Source: Rubrimonas sp036735545
GTDB lineage: Bacteria; Pseudomonadota; Alphaproteobacteria; Rhodobacterales; Rhodobacteraceae
Direction: 5' to 3'
Assembly: GCA_036735545.1 (NCBI GenBank)
Contig: DAINOD010000001.1
Location: forward strand, 86,661 to 150,660
Length of the DNA stretch: 64,000 nucleotides
The notes below the pieces were generated by a model. The model was not told the DNA's origin. It made no database searches and worked only from the letters and a program-made list of their open reading frames with translations. Shown here one piece after another: positions 8,324 through 16,461 of this stretch. Numbering within the stretch: the first letter of the stretch is position 1; the number at the start of each line of letters is the position of its first letter. Made by a program: the position numbers and the translations under genes.

Positions 8324-9126
8324 GCGTCGCGCCGGCCCGCATCGAGACCGCGGCCGGCGCCTTTCCCGCGCTGGATGTCGGCGCGGGCGAGCCGGTGCTG
8401 CTGCTGCACGGCGCCGTCGGCGACTGGCGCACCCTCGCGCCGGTGGCCGAGCGGCTGACCGGCCGCCGCGTCGTCGCCGTCACCCAGCGCTGGTTCGGCG
8501 TCGGGGACTGGCCGGAGGACGGCCCGCCATTCGGCGTGCAGGCCCATGCCGAGGACCTCTGCGCCATGCTCGACGCGCTGGGGCCGGCGCACGTCGTCGC
8601 GTGGTCCTACGCGGCCCACCCCTCCATGCTCGCGGCCGCCGCAAGGCCGTCGCAGATGCGCAGCCTGCTGATCTACGAGCCCGGCTGCTCGGTCGGCCTG
8701 CGCGACGGGGCGCTGGCGGCGTGGAAGGCCGACGCGCGCGCCTGGATCGAGCCCATCATGGCGGCGCCGGACCTGACCGCCGCGGCCCGCACGCTGGTCG
8801 ACAACTCGATGGGCGAGCAGAACGCGCTGGCCAGCCTGCCAGCCGACCGCCGCGCCGTGGTCCTGGAGAACGCGCCGATGCTCGCCCGGCTGTTCCGCCG
8901 GACCCCTCCGCCGGCCGAGGATCCGCCGCCCGCCGCGATGCCCGCCCGCGTCGGCGCCGGCGCGCGCAGCCGCCCGCTGTTCCGCCTCGGCGCCGAGGGG
9001 GCCGCCGCGGCGCTCGGCTGCGGGCCGGTCGAGGAGATCGAGGGCGTCGGGCATTTCTGGCCGGTGCAGGACCCGGACGCCTTCGCGGCCTGGGTCTCCG
9101 CCTGGCTCGACGAGGCGACCGCGTGA
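8320..9126 (+). CDS. Alpha/beta hydrolase of unknown substrate
   Basis: This 268-residue protein starts at a GTG that overlaps the aroG stop (GTGA). The oxyanion region is LLLHGAVGDWRTLAPVAERL. The nucleophile Ser is probably in VVAWSYAAHPS, where the usual first Gly of GxSxG is Ala and the second is also Ala. The catalytic His is in EGVGHFWPVQDP. Its stop in turn overlaps the serB GTG. Position between two amino-acid synthesis genes indicates co-translation but gives no clear substrate. Confidence 0.8.
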   Translation: MSVAPARIETAAGAFPALDVGAGEPVLLLHGAVGDWRTLAPVAERLTGRRVVAVTQRWFGVGDWPEDGPPFGVQAHAEDLCAMLDALGPAHVVAWSYAAHPSMLAAAARPSQMRSLLIYEPGCSVGLRDGALAAWKADARAWIEPIMAAPDLTAAARTLVDNSMGEQNALASLPADRRAVVLENAPMLARLFRRTPPPAEDPPPAAMPARVGAGARSRPLFRLGAEGAAAALGCGPVEEIEGVGHFWPVQDPDAFAAWVSAWLDEATA

Positions 9127-9989
9127 GCCACGCCCTCGTGCTGTCCGCCGCCGGCCTCCTGCCCGCCGTCGCCGCCGAGGCGGCGCGCGCCGCCGGGGCC
9201 GGGCCGCTGCGCCCGCTGGGGCCGGAGGCCGCCGAGGCCGCGCTGCCCGACGCCGACCCCGGCCGCCTCGCCGCCGCCCGCGCCGCGCTGGCCGGCGCGT
9301 CGGTGGACGTCAACGCGGTGGCGCAGGAGGGACGGGACAAGCGCCTGCTGGTCGCCGACATGGACAGCACGATCATCGGCGTGGAGTGCATCGACGAGAT
9401 CGCCGACATGGCCGGCGTCAAGCCGCAGGTCGCCGCCATCACCGAGGCCGCCATGCGGGGCGAACTCGACTTCGAGGGCGCGCTGGCCGCCCGCGTCGCG
9501 CTGCTGGAGGGGCTGGAGGAGGCGGCGCTGGCGCGCGTCTTCGTGGAGCGCGTGCGGCTGAACCCCGGCGCGGCGACGCTGGCGCGCACAATGGCCGCGC
9601 GCGGGGCGGCGACCGCGCTGCTGTCGGGCGGCTTCACCTATTTCAGCGCCCGCGTCGCGGCCGCGGCGGGCTTCGCCACCCATCACGCCAACACGCTGGA
9701 GGCGCGCGACGGCCGGCTGACCGGCCGCGTCGTTCCCCCGGTGTTCGGCCGCGAGGGCAAGCGCGCGCGGCTGGAGGCGATGGCGGCCGAGCGCGGCCTG
9801 CCGCTGTCGGCTGCAGTCGCGGTGGGCGACGGCGCCAACGATCTGGCCATGGTCCAGGCGGCGGGCCTCGGCGTCGCCTACCGCGCCAAGCCCGCGCTGG
9901 CCGAGGCCGCGGACGCGCGGCTCGACCACAGCGACCTCTCCGCCATCCTGCACCTGATCGGCGCGCCTCGCTCCGGATGGGTCGGCTGA
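9123..9989 (+). CDS. serB: Phosphoserine phosphatase SerB
   Basis: This 288-residue HAD-superfamily enzyme dephosphorylates L-phosphoserine in the last step of serine synthesis. The nucleophile motif is VADMDSTII, followed by GVECIDEIAD. Motif II is ALLSGGFTYFS, and motifs III/IV are GREGKRARLEAMA and AVGDGANDLAM. About 75 N-terminal residues precede the catalytic core, in place of a full ACT domain. The GTG start overlaps the upstream hydrolase stop by 4 bp, so aroG, the hydrolase and serB form one coupled unit. Confidence 0.95.
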   Translation: MSHALVLSAAGLLPAVAAEAARAAGAGPLRPLGPEAAEAALPDADPGRLAAARAALAGASVDVNAVAQEGRDKRLLVADMDSTIIGVECIDEIADMAGVKPQVAAITEAAMRGELDFEGALAARVALLEGLEEAALARVFVERVRLNPGAATLARTMAARGAATALLSGGFTYFSARVAAAAGFATHHANTLEARDGRLTGRVVPPVFGREGKRARLEAMAAERGLPLSAAVAVGDGANDLAMVQAAGLGVAYRAKPALAEAADARLDHSDLSAILHLIGAPRSGWVG

Positions 9990-10070
9990 CGATCACGCTT
10001 GCGTCGGGCCGGTGGCTGGCGCGCCCGCTTGCGGCTACATGTGTAGCAAGATCGTGAAGGAGGCCGCGCC

Positions 10071-11039
10071 ATGAACATCATCCGCAAGCCGAGCTGGGCG
10101 CTGCCCGAGAGCGCCGCGACGCCCGAGGACGTCTACCTGAACCGCCGCGCCATCCTGCAGACTATGGGCTTCGGCGCGCTCGCGGCCGTCGGCGCCGGGG
10201 CGGCCGGGGCCATGGGCCCTTCGCCCGACGCCTTCCCCCTGCCCGCGCCGCTGAACCCCGCGCACGCCGACGCCGGCCGCCCGGTGACGCCGGAGGATGT
10301 CAACGCGCGCTACAACAACTTCTACGAGTTCGGCAGCCAGAAGCAGATATACGACGCCGCCCAGCGGCTGGAGACCGACGGCTGGACCGTGACAGTCGAC
10401 GGCATGGTGGCCGAGCCGTTCACGATCTCAACCGACGACCTGCTCGCGCGGATGCCGCTGGAGGAGCGCATCGTGCGCCACCGCTGCGTCGAGGCGTGGT
10501 CGATGGTGGCGCCGTGGATCGGCTTTCCGCTGGCTGAACTGGTGCGGCTCGCCGATCCGTTGGGCTCCGCGACCCATGTCCGGTTCGAGACCTTCCTCGA
10601 TCCCGACGTCGCACGCGGCCAGCGCCAGCACTGGTATCCGTGGCCCTATGTCGAGGGGCTGACAATGGCGGAGGCCACGAATGACCTGAGCTTCATGGTC
10701 GTCGGCGCCTACGGCAAGATCCTGCACAAGCAGTTCGGCGCGCCGATCCGGCTGCATACCCCGTGGAAGTATGGCTTCAAGCACGTCAAGTCGATCGCGC
10801 GGATCACGTTCACCGACGAGCAGCCGCTGAGCTTCTGGGAGGAGTTGCAGGCCAGCGAATACGGCTTCTGGGCCAACGTGAACCCCGAAGTGGCGCATCC
10901 GCGCTGGAGCCAGGCCACCGAGCGCGTGCTGGGCGGCGACGAGCGCGTGCCGACGCTGCTGTTCAACGGCTACGCCGAGCAGGTGGCGCATCTCTACGAC
11001 GGGATGGAGGCCGAGCACGGCGACCGACTCTGGCGCTGA
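10071..11039 (+). CDS. msrP: Periplasmic methionine sulfoxide reductase, molybdopterin subunit MsrP
   Basis: This 322-residue protein is of the YedY/MsrP family, which reduces oxidised methionine in periplasmic proteins. A twin-arginine export signal is seen near residue 24 (LNRRAILQTMGFGAL) followed by a hydrophobic Ala/Gly stretch. The molybdenum-ligating Cys is in RHRCVEAWSMV. Further family segments are FGAPIRLHTPWKYGFK and SEYGFWANVNPEV. The usual partner msrQ (membrane haem subunit) is not adjacent: the next gene is pcm. A TTG upstream is ignored because ATG at 10071 follows AAGGAGG. Confidence 0.93.
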   Translation: MNIIRKPSWALPESAATPEDVYLNRRAILQTMGFGALAAVGAGAAGAMGPSPDAFPLPAPLNPAHADAGRPVTPEDVNARYNNFYEFGSQKQIYDAAQRLETDGWTVTVDGMVAEPFTISTDDLLARMPLEERIVRHRCVEAWSMVAPWIGFPLAELVRLADPLGSATHVRFETFLDPDVARGQRQHWYPWPYVEGLTMAEATNDLSFMVVGAYGKILHKQFGAPIRLHTPWKYGFKHVKSIARITFTDEQPLSFWEELQASEYGFWANVNPEVAHPRWSQATERVLGGDERVPTLLFNGYAEQVAHLYDGMEAEHGDRLWR

Positions 11040-11135
11040 CGCGCCCCCCCGCGTCACGGCGCCCCGGCCCTGCCGCCGGCGTTGCCTGAGCGGCGCGCCT
11101 GTGGCAGCACCCGGCGACGAGGGCGGAGGGGCGTG

Positions 11136-11789
11136 ATGATCGACTTCGGGGCGGCGCGGACGGCGATGGTGGACCGGCAGGTGCGCACCGCCGACGTCAC
11201 GCGGCTGCCGATCATCGCCGCCATGCTCGCCGTGCCGCGGGAGCGCTTCGTCCCCCGCGCCAGCCGCGCGATAGCCTACGCCGACGCGGCCATCGATCTG
11301 GGCGAGGGACGCGCGCTGATGGAGCCGCGCACCTTCGCCAAGCTGCTGGACGCCGCCGATATCGGGTCCGACGACCTAGTGCTCGACGTGGGATCGGCGA
11401 CGGGCTACTCGGCCGCCGTCATCGCCCGCTTCGCCGCCGCCGTCGTGGCGCTCGAGCAGGACGAGGCGTTCGCCGCATCCGCCGCCGCGACGCTGACGGC
11501 GCTCGACATCGACAACGTGATCCACGAGCGCGGCCCACTGACCGAGGGCGCGCCCGAGGCGGGCCCCTACGACGTCATCCTGCTGGAGGGCGCGGTCGCG
11601 CGCCCGCCCGAGACGCTGCTGCGCCAGCTCAAGGACGGCGGGCGGCTGGTCGCGGTCGTCGCGGAGGGTCCGGTGGGTCAGGCACGCGTGTTCACCCGGT
11701 CCGGCGAGGGCTGGTCCTCGCGGCGCGCCTTCGACGCGACGGCTAACCTGTTGCCGGGATTCGACGTAGCGCCGCAGTTCGAGTTCTGA
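11136..11789 (+). CDS. pcm: Protein-L-isoaspartate O-methyltransferase
   Basis: This 217-residue enzyme belongs to the PCMT family, which methylates isoaspartyl residues to start their repair. The N-terminus MIDFGAARTAMVDRQVRT is typical of the alphaproteobacterial branch. The SAM-binding glycine loop is VLDVGSATGYSAAV, followed by the acidic residue in VVALEQDE. The ATG is preceded by GGGCGGAGG. It lies just upstream of tolC, a pairing common in this order. The catalytic fold is clear, but substrate proof is lacking for this branch. Confidence 0.88.
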   Translation: MIDFGAARTAMVDRQVRTADVTRLPIIAAMLAVPRERFVPRASRAIAYADAAIDLGEGRALMEPRTFAKLLDAADIGSDDLVLDVGSATGYSAAVIARFAAAVVALEQDEAFAASAAATLTALDIDNVIHERGPLTEGAPEAGPYDVILLEGAVARPPETLLRQLKDGGRLVAVVAEGPVGQARVFTRSGEGWSSRRAFDATANLLPGFDVAPQFEF

Positions 11790-11821
11790 ACGCGATCGCC
11801 GTTTGTCGCCGGCCATTCTTG

Positions 11822-11841
11822 GTTTACGCTGTGCGGTAAAC
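11822..11841. promoter_or_regulatory. Perfect dyad before tolC (possible operator)
   Basis: GTTTAC at 11822-11827 and GTAAAC at 11836-11841 form a perfect inverted repeat with an 8-bp spacer. The dyad is A/T-rich in an otherwise GC-rich setting and ends 18 bp before the tolC ATG. This is the size and symmetry of a dimeric repressor site; no regulator is identified. Confidence 0.4.
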
Positions 11842-11859
11842 AAACTGGGGCAGTCGAGC

Positions 11860-13263
11860 ATGAGAACCGCCGTCCGGACGATCCGCCGCGCCTTTCTGGC
11901 GGCAACGGCGTGGGCGCTCTGCGCCGCCGCCATGGCGCAGGCCGACACGCTGGCCGACGCCTTCGCCGCCGCCTACGAGACCAACCCGGAGCTTATCGAG
12001 GCGCGCGCCAACCTGCGCGCCGTCGACGAGCGGGTGAACCAGGCCCGCGCCGGCTTGCGCCCCTCGCTCAACAGTCAGCTCGAGTATGGCGGCGACGTCA
12101 CAAACCGCCCGGCGGGACAACGGGACAATTTCAACGACCCGTTCCGCGCCTCGGTGACCGCCTCGCAGCCGCTCTACGACGGCGGCCGCACCCAGAACGC
12201 CACCCGCGGGCGCATCGCCGACGTCTCGGCTGCCCGCGCCCGCCTGACCGCGCTGGAGCAGCGCGTGCTGCTCGACGTCGCCCGCGCCTACGCAGACGTG
12301 CTGCGCGACCTGGAGTTCGTGTCGCTGGCCGAGAACAACGTGCGCGTGATCGCCGAGCAGTTGCGCGCGAGCGAGGATCGCTTCGAGGTCGGCGAAGTCA
12401 CGCGCACCGACGTCAGCCAGGCCCGCGCCCGTCTCGCCGCCGCCCGCGCCAACCTGACCTCCACCACCGGGCAACTCGAGCGGTCGCGCCAGAACTACCG
12501 CCTCGTGGTCGGCGCCGAGCCGCTGAACCTGCGCCTGCTGCCGCCCCCGCCCGACTTGCCGCGCTCGCTGGACGAAGCGGTGACGCTGGCGCTGGAGAGC
12601 CATCCCGAGATCGTCGCCGCCCGCTTCGACGAAACCTCGGCGTCGCGCGACGTGCGCGTCGCCATCGGCGAGCTGCTGCCACGGGTCTCGCTGGACGGCA
12701 CGGTCGCCTATGGCGACACGGGCGTGTTCAAGGACAACTCCGTAGACAGCACCTCGGCCAGCGTCACCGCGCGCGTCACGATCCCGCTTTATCAGGGCGG
12801 CGCCGAATACAGCCGCATCCGCCAGGCCCAGGCGCTGGCCAGCCGCGCCCGCGCCGGCATCACCACCCAGGCCCGCAGCCGCCAGCAGCTAGCCGAAGCG
12901 GCCTGGACCGAGCTTCAGGTCGCCCGCGCCAACATCCGCTCGAACCGCGAAGGGGTGGAGGCGGCGCAGCTCGCCTTCGACGGCGTGCGGGAGGAGGCGA
13001 TCGTCGGCTCGCGCACGACGCTCGACGTGCTCGACGCCGAGCAGGAGCTGCTGGACACCCGCACCCAGCTCGTCGCCTCGGTGCGCGACGAGTTCGTCGC
13101 GGCCTACGGGCTGCTCTCCACCGTGGGCCGCCTGACCGCGGCGGACGCCGGCCTCGCGGTGACGGCCTACGACCCGGACGTGAACTACGCCGAGAACAAT
13201 GCGCGAAGGATCGGTTATCCCGACTCGCAGGATACGGTATGGGAGCAGTTGTGGCGGCCCTGA
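11860..13263 (+). CDS. tolC: TolC-family outer membrane channel
   Basis: This 467-residue protein is an outer-membrane factor that forms the exit duct of type I secretion and RND efflux systems. A signal peptide is seen (FLAATAWALCAAAMAQA). Two repeated halves follow, each with a strand motif (FRASVTASQPLYDGGRT and SVTARVTIPLYQGGAEY) and long coiled helices rich in Ala, Arg and Gln. EEAIVGSRTTLDVLDAEQEL is a hallmark of TolC. The start MRTAVRTIRR is chosen over an upstream in-frame start because it begins the signal peptide and keeps the dyad at 11822-11841 outside the coding region. Confidence 0.93.
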   Translation: MRTAVRTIRRAFLAATAWALCAAAMAQADTLADAFAAAYETNPELIEARANLRAVDERVNQARAGLRPSLNSQLEYGGDVTNRPAGQRDNFNDPFRASVTASQPLYDGGRTQNATRGRIADVSAARARLTALEQRVLLDVARAYADVLRDLEFVSLAENNVRVIAEQLRASEDRFEVGEVTRTDVSQARARLAAARANLTSTTGQLERSRQNYRLVVGAEPLNLRLLPPPPDLPRSLDEAVTLALESHPEIVAARFDETSASRDVRVAIGELLPRVSLDGTVAYGDTGVFKDNSVDSTSASVTARVTIPLYQGGAEYSRIRQAQALASRARAGITTQARSRQQLAEAAWTELQVARANIRSNREGVEAAQLAFDGVREEAIVGSRTTLDVLDAEQELLDTRTQLVASVRDEFVAAYGLLSTVGRLTAADAGLAVTAYDPDVNYAENNARRIGYPDSQDTVWEQLWRP

Positions 13264-13306
13264 CCGCCGCGCCGACCTGCCGCAACCCGGGCGCGAGGAC
13301 GACGAC

Positions 13307-13657
13307 ATGAACGAGGGCCGACCGCGCAACGACGCCGCGATGGCGGAGATCCTGTCCTCGATCCGCCGCATCGTCGCGGAGGAGGACAGCCGCGGCGTCG
13401 CCAAGGGCGCGCCGCTGGAGGACGCCGTGCTGCTGCTCACCCCCGAGATGCGCCTGCCCGACGACGCGCCGCCCCCTCCGCCGGAGGAGCGCTTCGAGCT
13501 GTCCGCAGACGAGGCGATCATCGCCGACGTGGCCCGCGCCGTGCTGCGCGACGAACTCGACGGCGAGTTCGGCCGCCTGCTGCAGAGCCGCATCCGCGAC
13601 GCCGTGCGGGTGGAGCTCGCCCGGGCGCTGGACGAGATGCGCGGCCAGCGCGGCTGA
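13307..13657 (+). CDS. PopZ-like DUF2497 protein
   Basis: This small protein (116 residues) has the two conserved blocks of the DUF2497/PopZ family. The N-terminal AMAEILSSIRRIVAEED motif is followed by a Pro-rich acidic linker (DDAPPPPPEE), and the C-terminal helix is VARAVLRDELDGEFGRLLQSRIRDAVRVELARAL. PopZ in Caulobacter is a polar scaffold that anchors the chromosome origin; shorter relatives such as this are uncharacterised. It follows tolC by 43 bp. valS, often its neighbour, is not here. Confidence 0.8.
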   Translation: MNEGRPRNDAAMAEILSSIRRIVAEEDSRGVAKGAPLEDAVLLLTPEMRLPDDAPPPPPEERFELSADEAIIADVARAVLRDELDGEFGRLLQSRIRDAVRVELARALDEMRGQRG

Positions 13658-13673
13658 TCGCGACCGCCCGCGC

Positions 13674-14165
13674 GTGCGAGATGCGCCGGCGCCGCGCGCC
13701 ATCGACCCGTCCGAGATCGGGGCCGGCTCGGCCCTCTGGGCGCTGAACCAGGCCCACGCGACCGAGCTTTCGCCGCTGTCGCCCGAGCGGATGGCGGCGA
13801 TGGCGCGCGAGGCCTTCCTCGCGCTGGCGGTCGGCGAGGCGGAGGCGTTCCTGCTCGCCTTCGACCAGTCCGCCCCCTACGACAGCCCCAATTTCCTCTG
13901 GTTCCGCGCGCGCCTGCCCCGCTTCGTCTACATCGACCGCGTGGCGGCGGAGGCGCGGGGCCGGGGGCTTGCGCGCGGGCTCTATGCGGCGGTCGTCGCC
14001 GCGGCGCGCGCCGCGGGGCACGGCGCCGTGGTCTGCGAGGTGAACAGCGATCCGCCGAACCCGGCGTCGGACGCCTTCCATGCGGCGCTGGGGTTTGCGC
14101 CGATGGGCGCGGCCGCCCTGCCGGACCGCGGCAAGTCGGTGCGCTATCTGCGGCTCGACCTCTGA
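13674..14165 (+). CDS. GNAT-family N-acetyltransferase
   Basis: This 163-residue protein has the acetyl-CoA binding motif A of GNAT enzymes, IDRVAAEARGRGLARGLYAAVV, and a C-terminal motif B region (ASDAFHAALGFAPMG). The substrate is unknown. The start is a GTG at 13674, 16 bp after the DUF2497 stop, with no better ATG in frame. It converges with the acyl-CoA synthetase, with 6 bp between the stop codons. Confidence 0.8.
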   Translation: MRDAPAPRAIDPSEIGAGSALWALNQAHATELSPLSPERMAAMAREAFLALAVGEAEAFLLAFDQSAPYDSPNFLWFRARLPRFVYIDRVAAEARGRGLARGLYAAVVAAARAAGHGAVVCEVNSDPPNPASDAFHAALGFAPMGAAALPDRGKSVRYLRLDL

Positions 14166-14171
14166 TCGCGT

Positions 14172-15791
14172 TCAGCGCCCGCGCAGTTCGCGTCGCATGA
14201 TCTTGCCCGTGGCCGTTGTGGGCAGCCTCTCGGCGAACACCACGCGACGCGGCGCGACATGGGCGCCGAGGCGGGTGCGCACATGCAGCGTCAGCGCCTC
14301 GGCCAGCGCGGCGTCGGGGGCGATCCCGGCGCGGGGCACGACATGGGCCACGACCACCTCGGTGCGCACGGGGTCGGGCTCGCCCACCACCGCCGCCAGC
14401 GCCACCGAAGGATGGCCGGTCAGACAGTCCTCGATCTCGGTCGGCCCGATCCGGTAGCCTGAGGAGGTGATCACGTCGTCCGTGCGCGCCGCGAAGAACA
14501 GCCGCCCTTCCGCGTCCATGCGCCCCTCGTCGCCGGTGCGCATCCAGTCGCCGGCGAATTTCTCCGCGGTCTTGTCGGGACGGCCCCAGTATTCGAGGAA
14601 CATCGACGCCGCGCCGCGCCGCATGGCGATCTCGCCGGTCTCGCCCGCCGGCAGCTCCCGCCCGGCGCTGTCGAGGATGGCGAGGTCGAAGCCCGGAACG
14701 GCCCGCCCCATCGAGCCCGGCGTGACCGGGAAGACGCCCGCGTTGTTGGCGACCGCCTTGTTGCACTCGGTCTGGCCGTAGAACTCGTGGATGGTCAGCC
14801 CCAGCGCCTCGCGGCCCCAGTCGAGCAGACCGGCCCCCAGCGCCTCGCCGCCGCAGCCCAGCGTGCGCAGCGACAGCGCGTGGCGGCGCGGGTCGGGGGC
14901 GGCCCGCATCAGCTTCAGCGCGGTGGGCGGGGCGAAGATCGCGGTGATGCGCTGCGCGGCCATCAGGGCGAAGGCGGCCTCGGGGTCGAACTTCTCGAAG
15001 CGATGCGCGAGCACCGGCGCGCCCAGCGCCAGCGCGGGCATCAGCACATTGCACAGTCCCCCCATCCAGGCCCAGTCGGCCGGCGTCCACATCGCGTCCG
15101 GCGGGGCGGCGCCCTCGCGCGGCAGGAAGTCGTGCACCAGCCGCACCCCCGGCAGGTGTCCGATCAGCACCCGATGCGCATGCAGCGCGCCCTTGGGCGG
15201 CCCGGTGGTGCCGGAGGTGTAGGAGATGAAGGCCGGGTCCTCGGGCCCCGTCTCAACCGCCTCGTGGACGTCGGCGGCGCGCGCCATGGCGGCGTCGAGG
15301 TCCTCGCCGGCGACCCCGCCCAGCGTCAGCACGAGCGCGGGCGCGGCGCCCTCCAGCTTGGCCCGGTTGGCGGCGTCGGTGACGACCGCCTTCGCCCCGC
15401 TGTCGCGCAGGCGGAAGGCGATGCCCTCCGCGCCGAACAGCGTGAACAGCGGCACCACGACCGCCCCCAACCGGTATGCCGCGAGATGAGTCAGCAGGGC
15501 CTGCGGCGACTGCGGCAGCAGCACCGCCACCCGGTCGCCGCGCCCGACGCCGCCGGCGGCCAGCACGTTGGCCAGCCGGCAGGCGGCGCGCTCGAGCCGG
15601 CCGTAGCTCCACGGCTCCAGCACCCCGTCGGCGCGCAGGTGGTTCAGCGCGATCCGGTCCGGCGCGCGCTCGGCCCAGGCGCCGCAGATGGCGCGGCCGA
15701 TGTTGAAGCGCGCCGGGCGCGGCCAGCGGAACCCGGCGCGCATCTGCGCCCAGCTCCGTCCCGGTGCGAGGGCGGGGAAGTCGGGAGACAT
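14172..15791 (-). CDS. Acyl-CoA synthetase (AMP-binding, medium-chain/acetyl type)
   Basis: This 539-residue protein is of the ANL superfamily. It activates a carboxylate to acyl-AMP and then to the CoA thioester. The P-loop-like motif is SYTSGTTGPPKGALH; the A5 motif is HEFYGQTECN; the hinge and C-terminal Asp are in DWMRTGDEGRMD; and the catalytic Lys is near the end in TATGKIMRREL. Segments such as DAMWTPADWAWMGGL resemble acetyl-/medium-chain acyl-CoA synthetases (ACSM-like), so a short to medium acid is likely. It stands alone with no beta-oxidation genes nearby. Confidence 0.88.
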   Translation of the reverse strand: MSPDFPALAPGRSWAQMRAGFRWPRPARFNIGRAICGAWAERAPDRIALNHLRADGVLEPWSYGRLERAACRLANVLAAGGVGRGDRVAVLLPQSPQALLTHLAAYRLGAVVVPLFTLFGAEGIAFRLRDSGAKAVVTDAANRAKLEGAAPALVLTLGGVAGEDLDAAMARAADVHEAVETGPEDPAFISYTSGTTGPPKGALHAHRVLIGHLPGVRLVHDFLPREGAAPPDAMWTPADWAWMGGLCNVLMPALALGAPVLAHRFEKFDPEAAFALMAAQRITAIFAPPTALKLMRAAPDPRRHALSLRTLGCGGEALGAGLLDWGREALGLTIHEFYGQTECNKAVANNAGVFPVTPGSMGRAVPGFDLAILDSAGRELPAGETGEIAMRRGAASMFLEYWGRPDKTAEKFAGDWMRTGDEGRMDAEGRLFFAARTDDVITSSGYRIGPTEIEDCLTGHPSVALAAVVGEPDPVRTEVVVAHVVPRAGIAPDAALAEALTLHVRTRLGAHVAPRRVVFAERLPTTATGKIMRRELRGR

Positions 15792-15873
15792 GGCGCATCC
15801 CCAGCAGCGGCTGACTGCGCCATGTGACGCGCGCGCGGGGGCGACGGCAAGGCCGCCCGCGCCAGGCGGCGCC

Positions 15874-16365
15874 CTACCGGATCACTCCCTTGTAGCTCAA
15901 CGTGAACTCCTCCAGCCCGATCGCGGCGCCGAAACCCTCCTGACCGCTCAGCGCGGCGGGCTGCAGCGAGATGCGGTCGGCGTTGCCGCCGATCAGCAGC
16001 TTGGCGCCGGCGCCGACGCCGATGGCGACGTCCGCGCTGGCCCCGACATAGCCGCCCGCCAGCGCGCCCGGCTCCGGCGTCGCGCCCGGGGCGAACACCA
16101 GCCACACGATGGTCTCCTGCGTCGTGCTGGAGAGGTCGAGGCCGACCTTCTGGACCTTGCCCTCGTAGCGCTCGTCGGCGCGGTCGCCGGCGGGGTCGAA
16201 CACGCAATCGAAGGTCGCGTCGGAGACGATGATCATGTTGCTCCGGCCGGTCTGGCGGCAGGTGAGCTGGCCCAGCTCGACGCCCTGGGCGAGGACGACG
16301 GGGGCGAAGGCGGCGGGCGCGAGGGCGCCGAGGGTGGCGGCGAAGGCGAGGGTCAGGCGGGTCAT
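15874..16365 (-). CDS. DUF992 secreted protein
   Basis: This 163-residue protein has an N-terminal signal peptide (LAFAATLGALAPAAFAPVVLAQ). The mature part matches DUF992: GVELGQLTCRQTGRSN with a paired Cys in FDCVFDPAG, then ERYEGKVQKVGLDLS, then LAGGYVGASADVAIGVGAGAKLLIGG, which is a Gly-rich beta stretch. The function of the family is unknown; a periplasmic or envelope location is inferred. It is on the minus strand, with short spacers on both sides. Confidence 0.85.
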   Translation of the reverse strand: MTRLTLAFAATLGALAPAAFAPVVLAQGVELGQLTCRQTGRSNMIIVSDATFDCVFDPAGDRADERYEGKVQKVGLDLSSTTQETIVWLVFAPGATPEPGALAGGYVGASADVAIGVGAGAKLLIGGNADRISLQPAALSGQEGFGAAIGLEEFTLSYKGVIR

Positions 16366-16461
16366 GGCGAGGGCTCCCGTCAGGCGCGGCCCTGTCGGCC
16401 GCGGGCGAAAGCTAGCCTGCCAACGCGTCGGTCCTGCAACAGCCGCGTCGGCGCATCGGCC

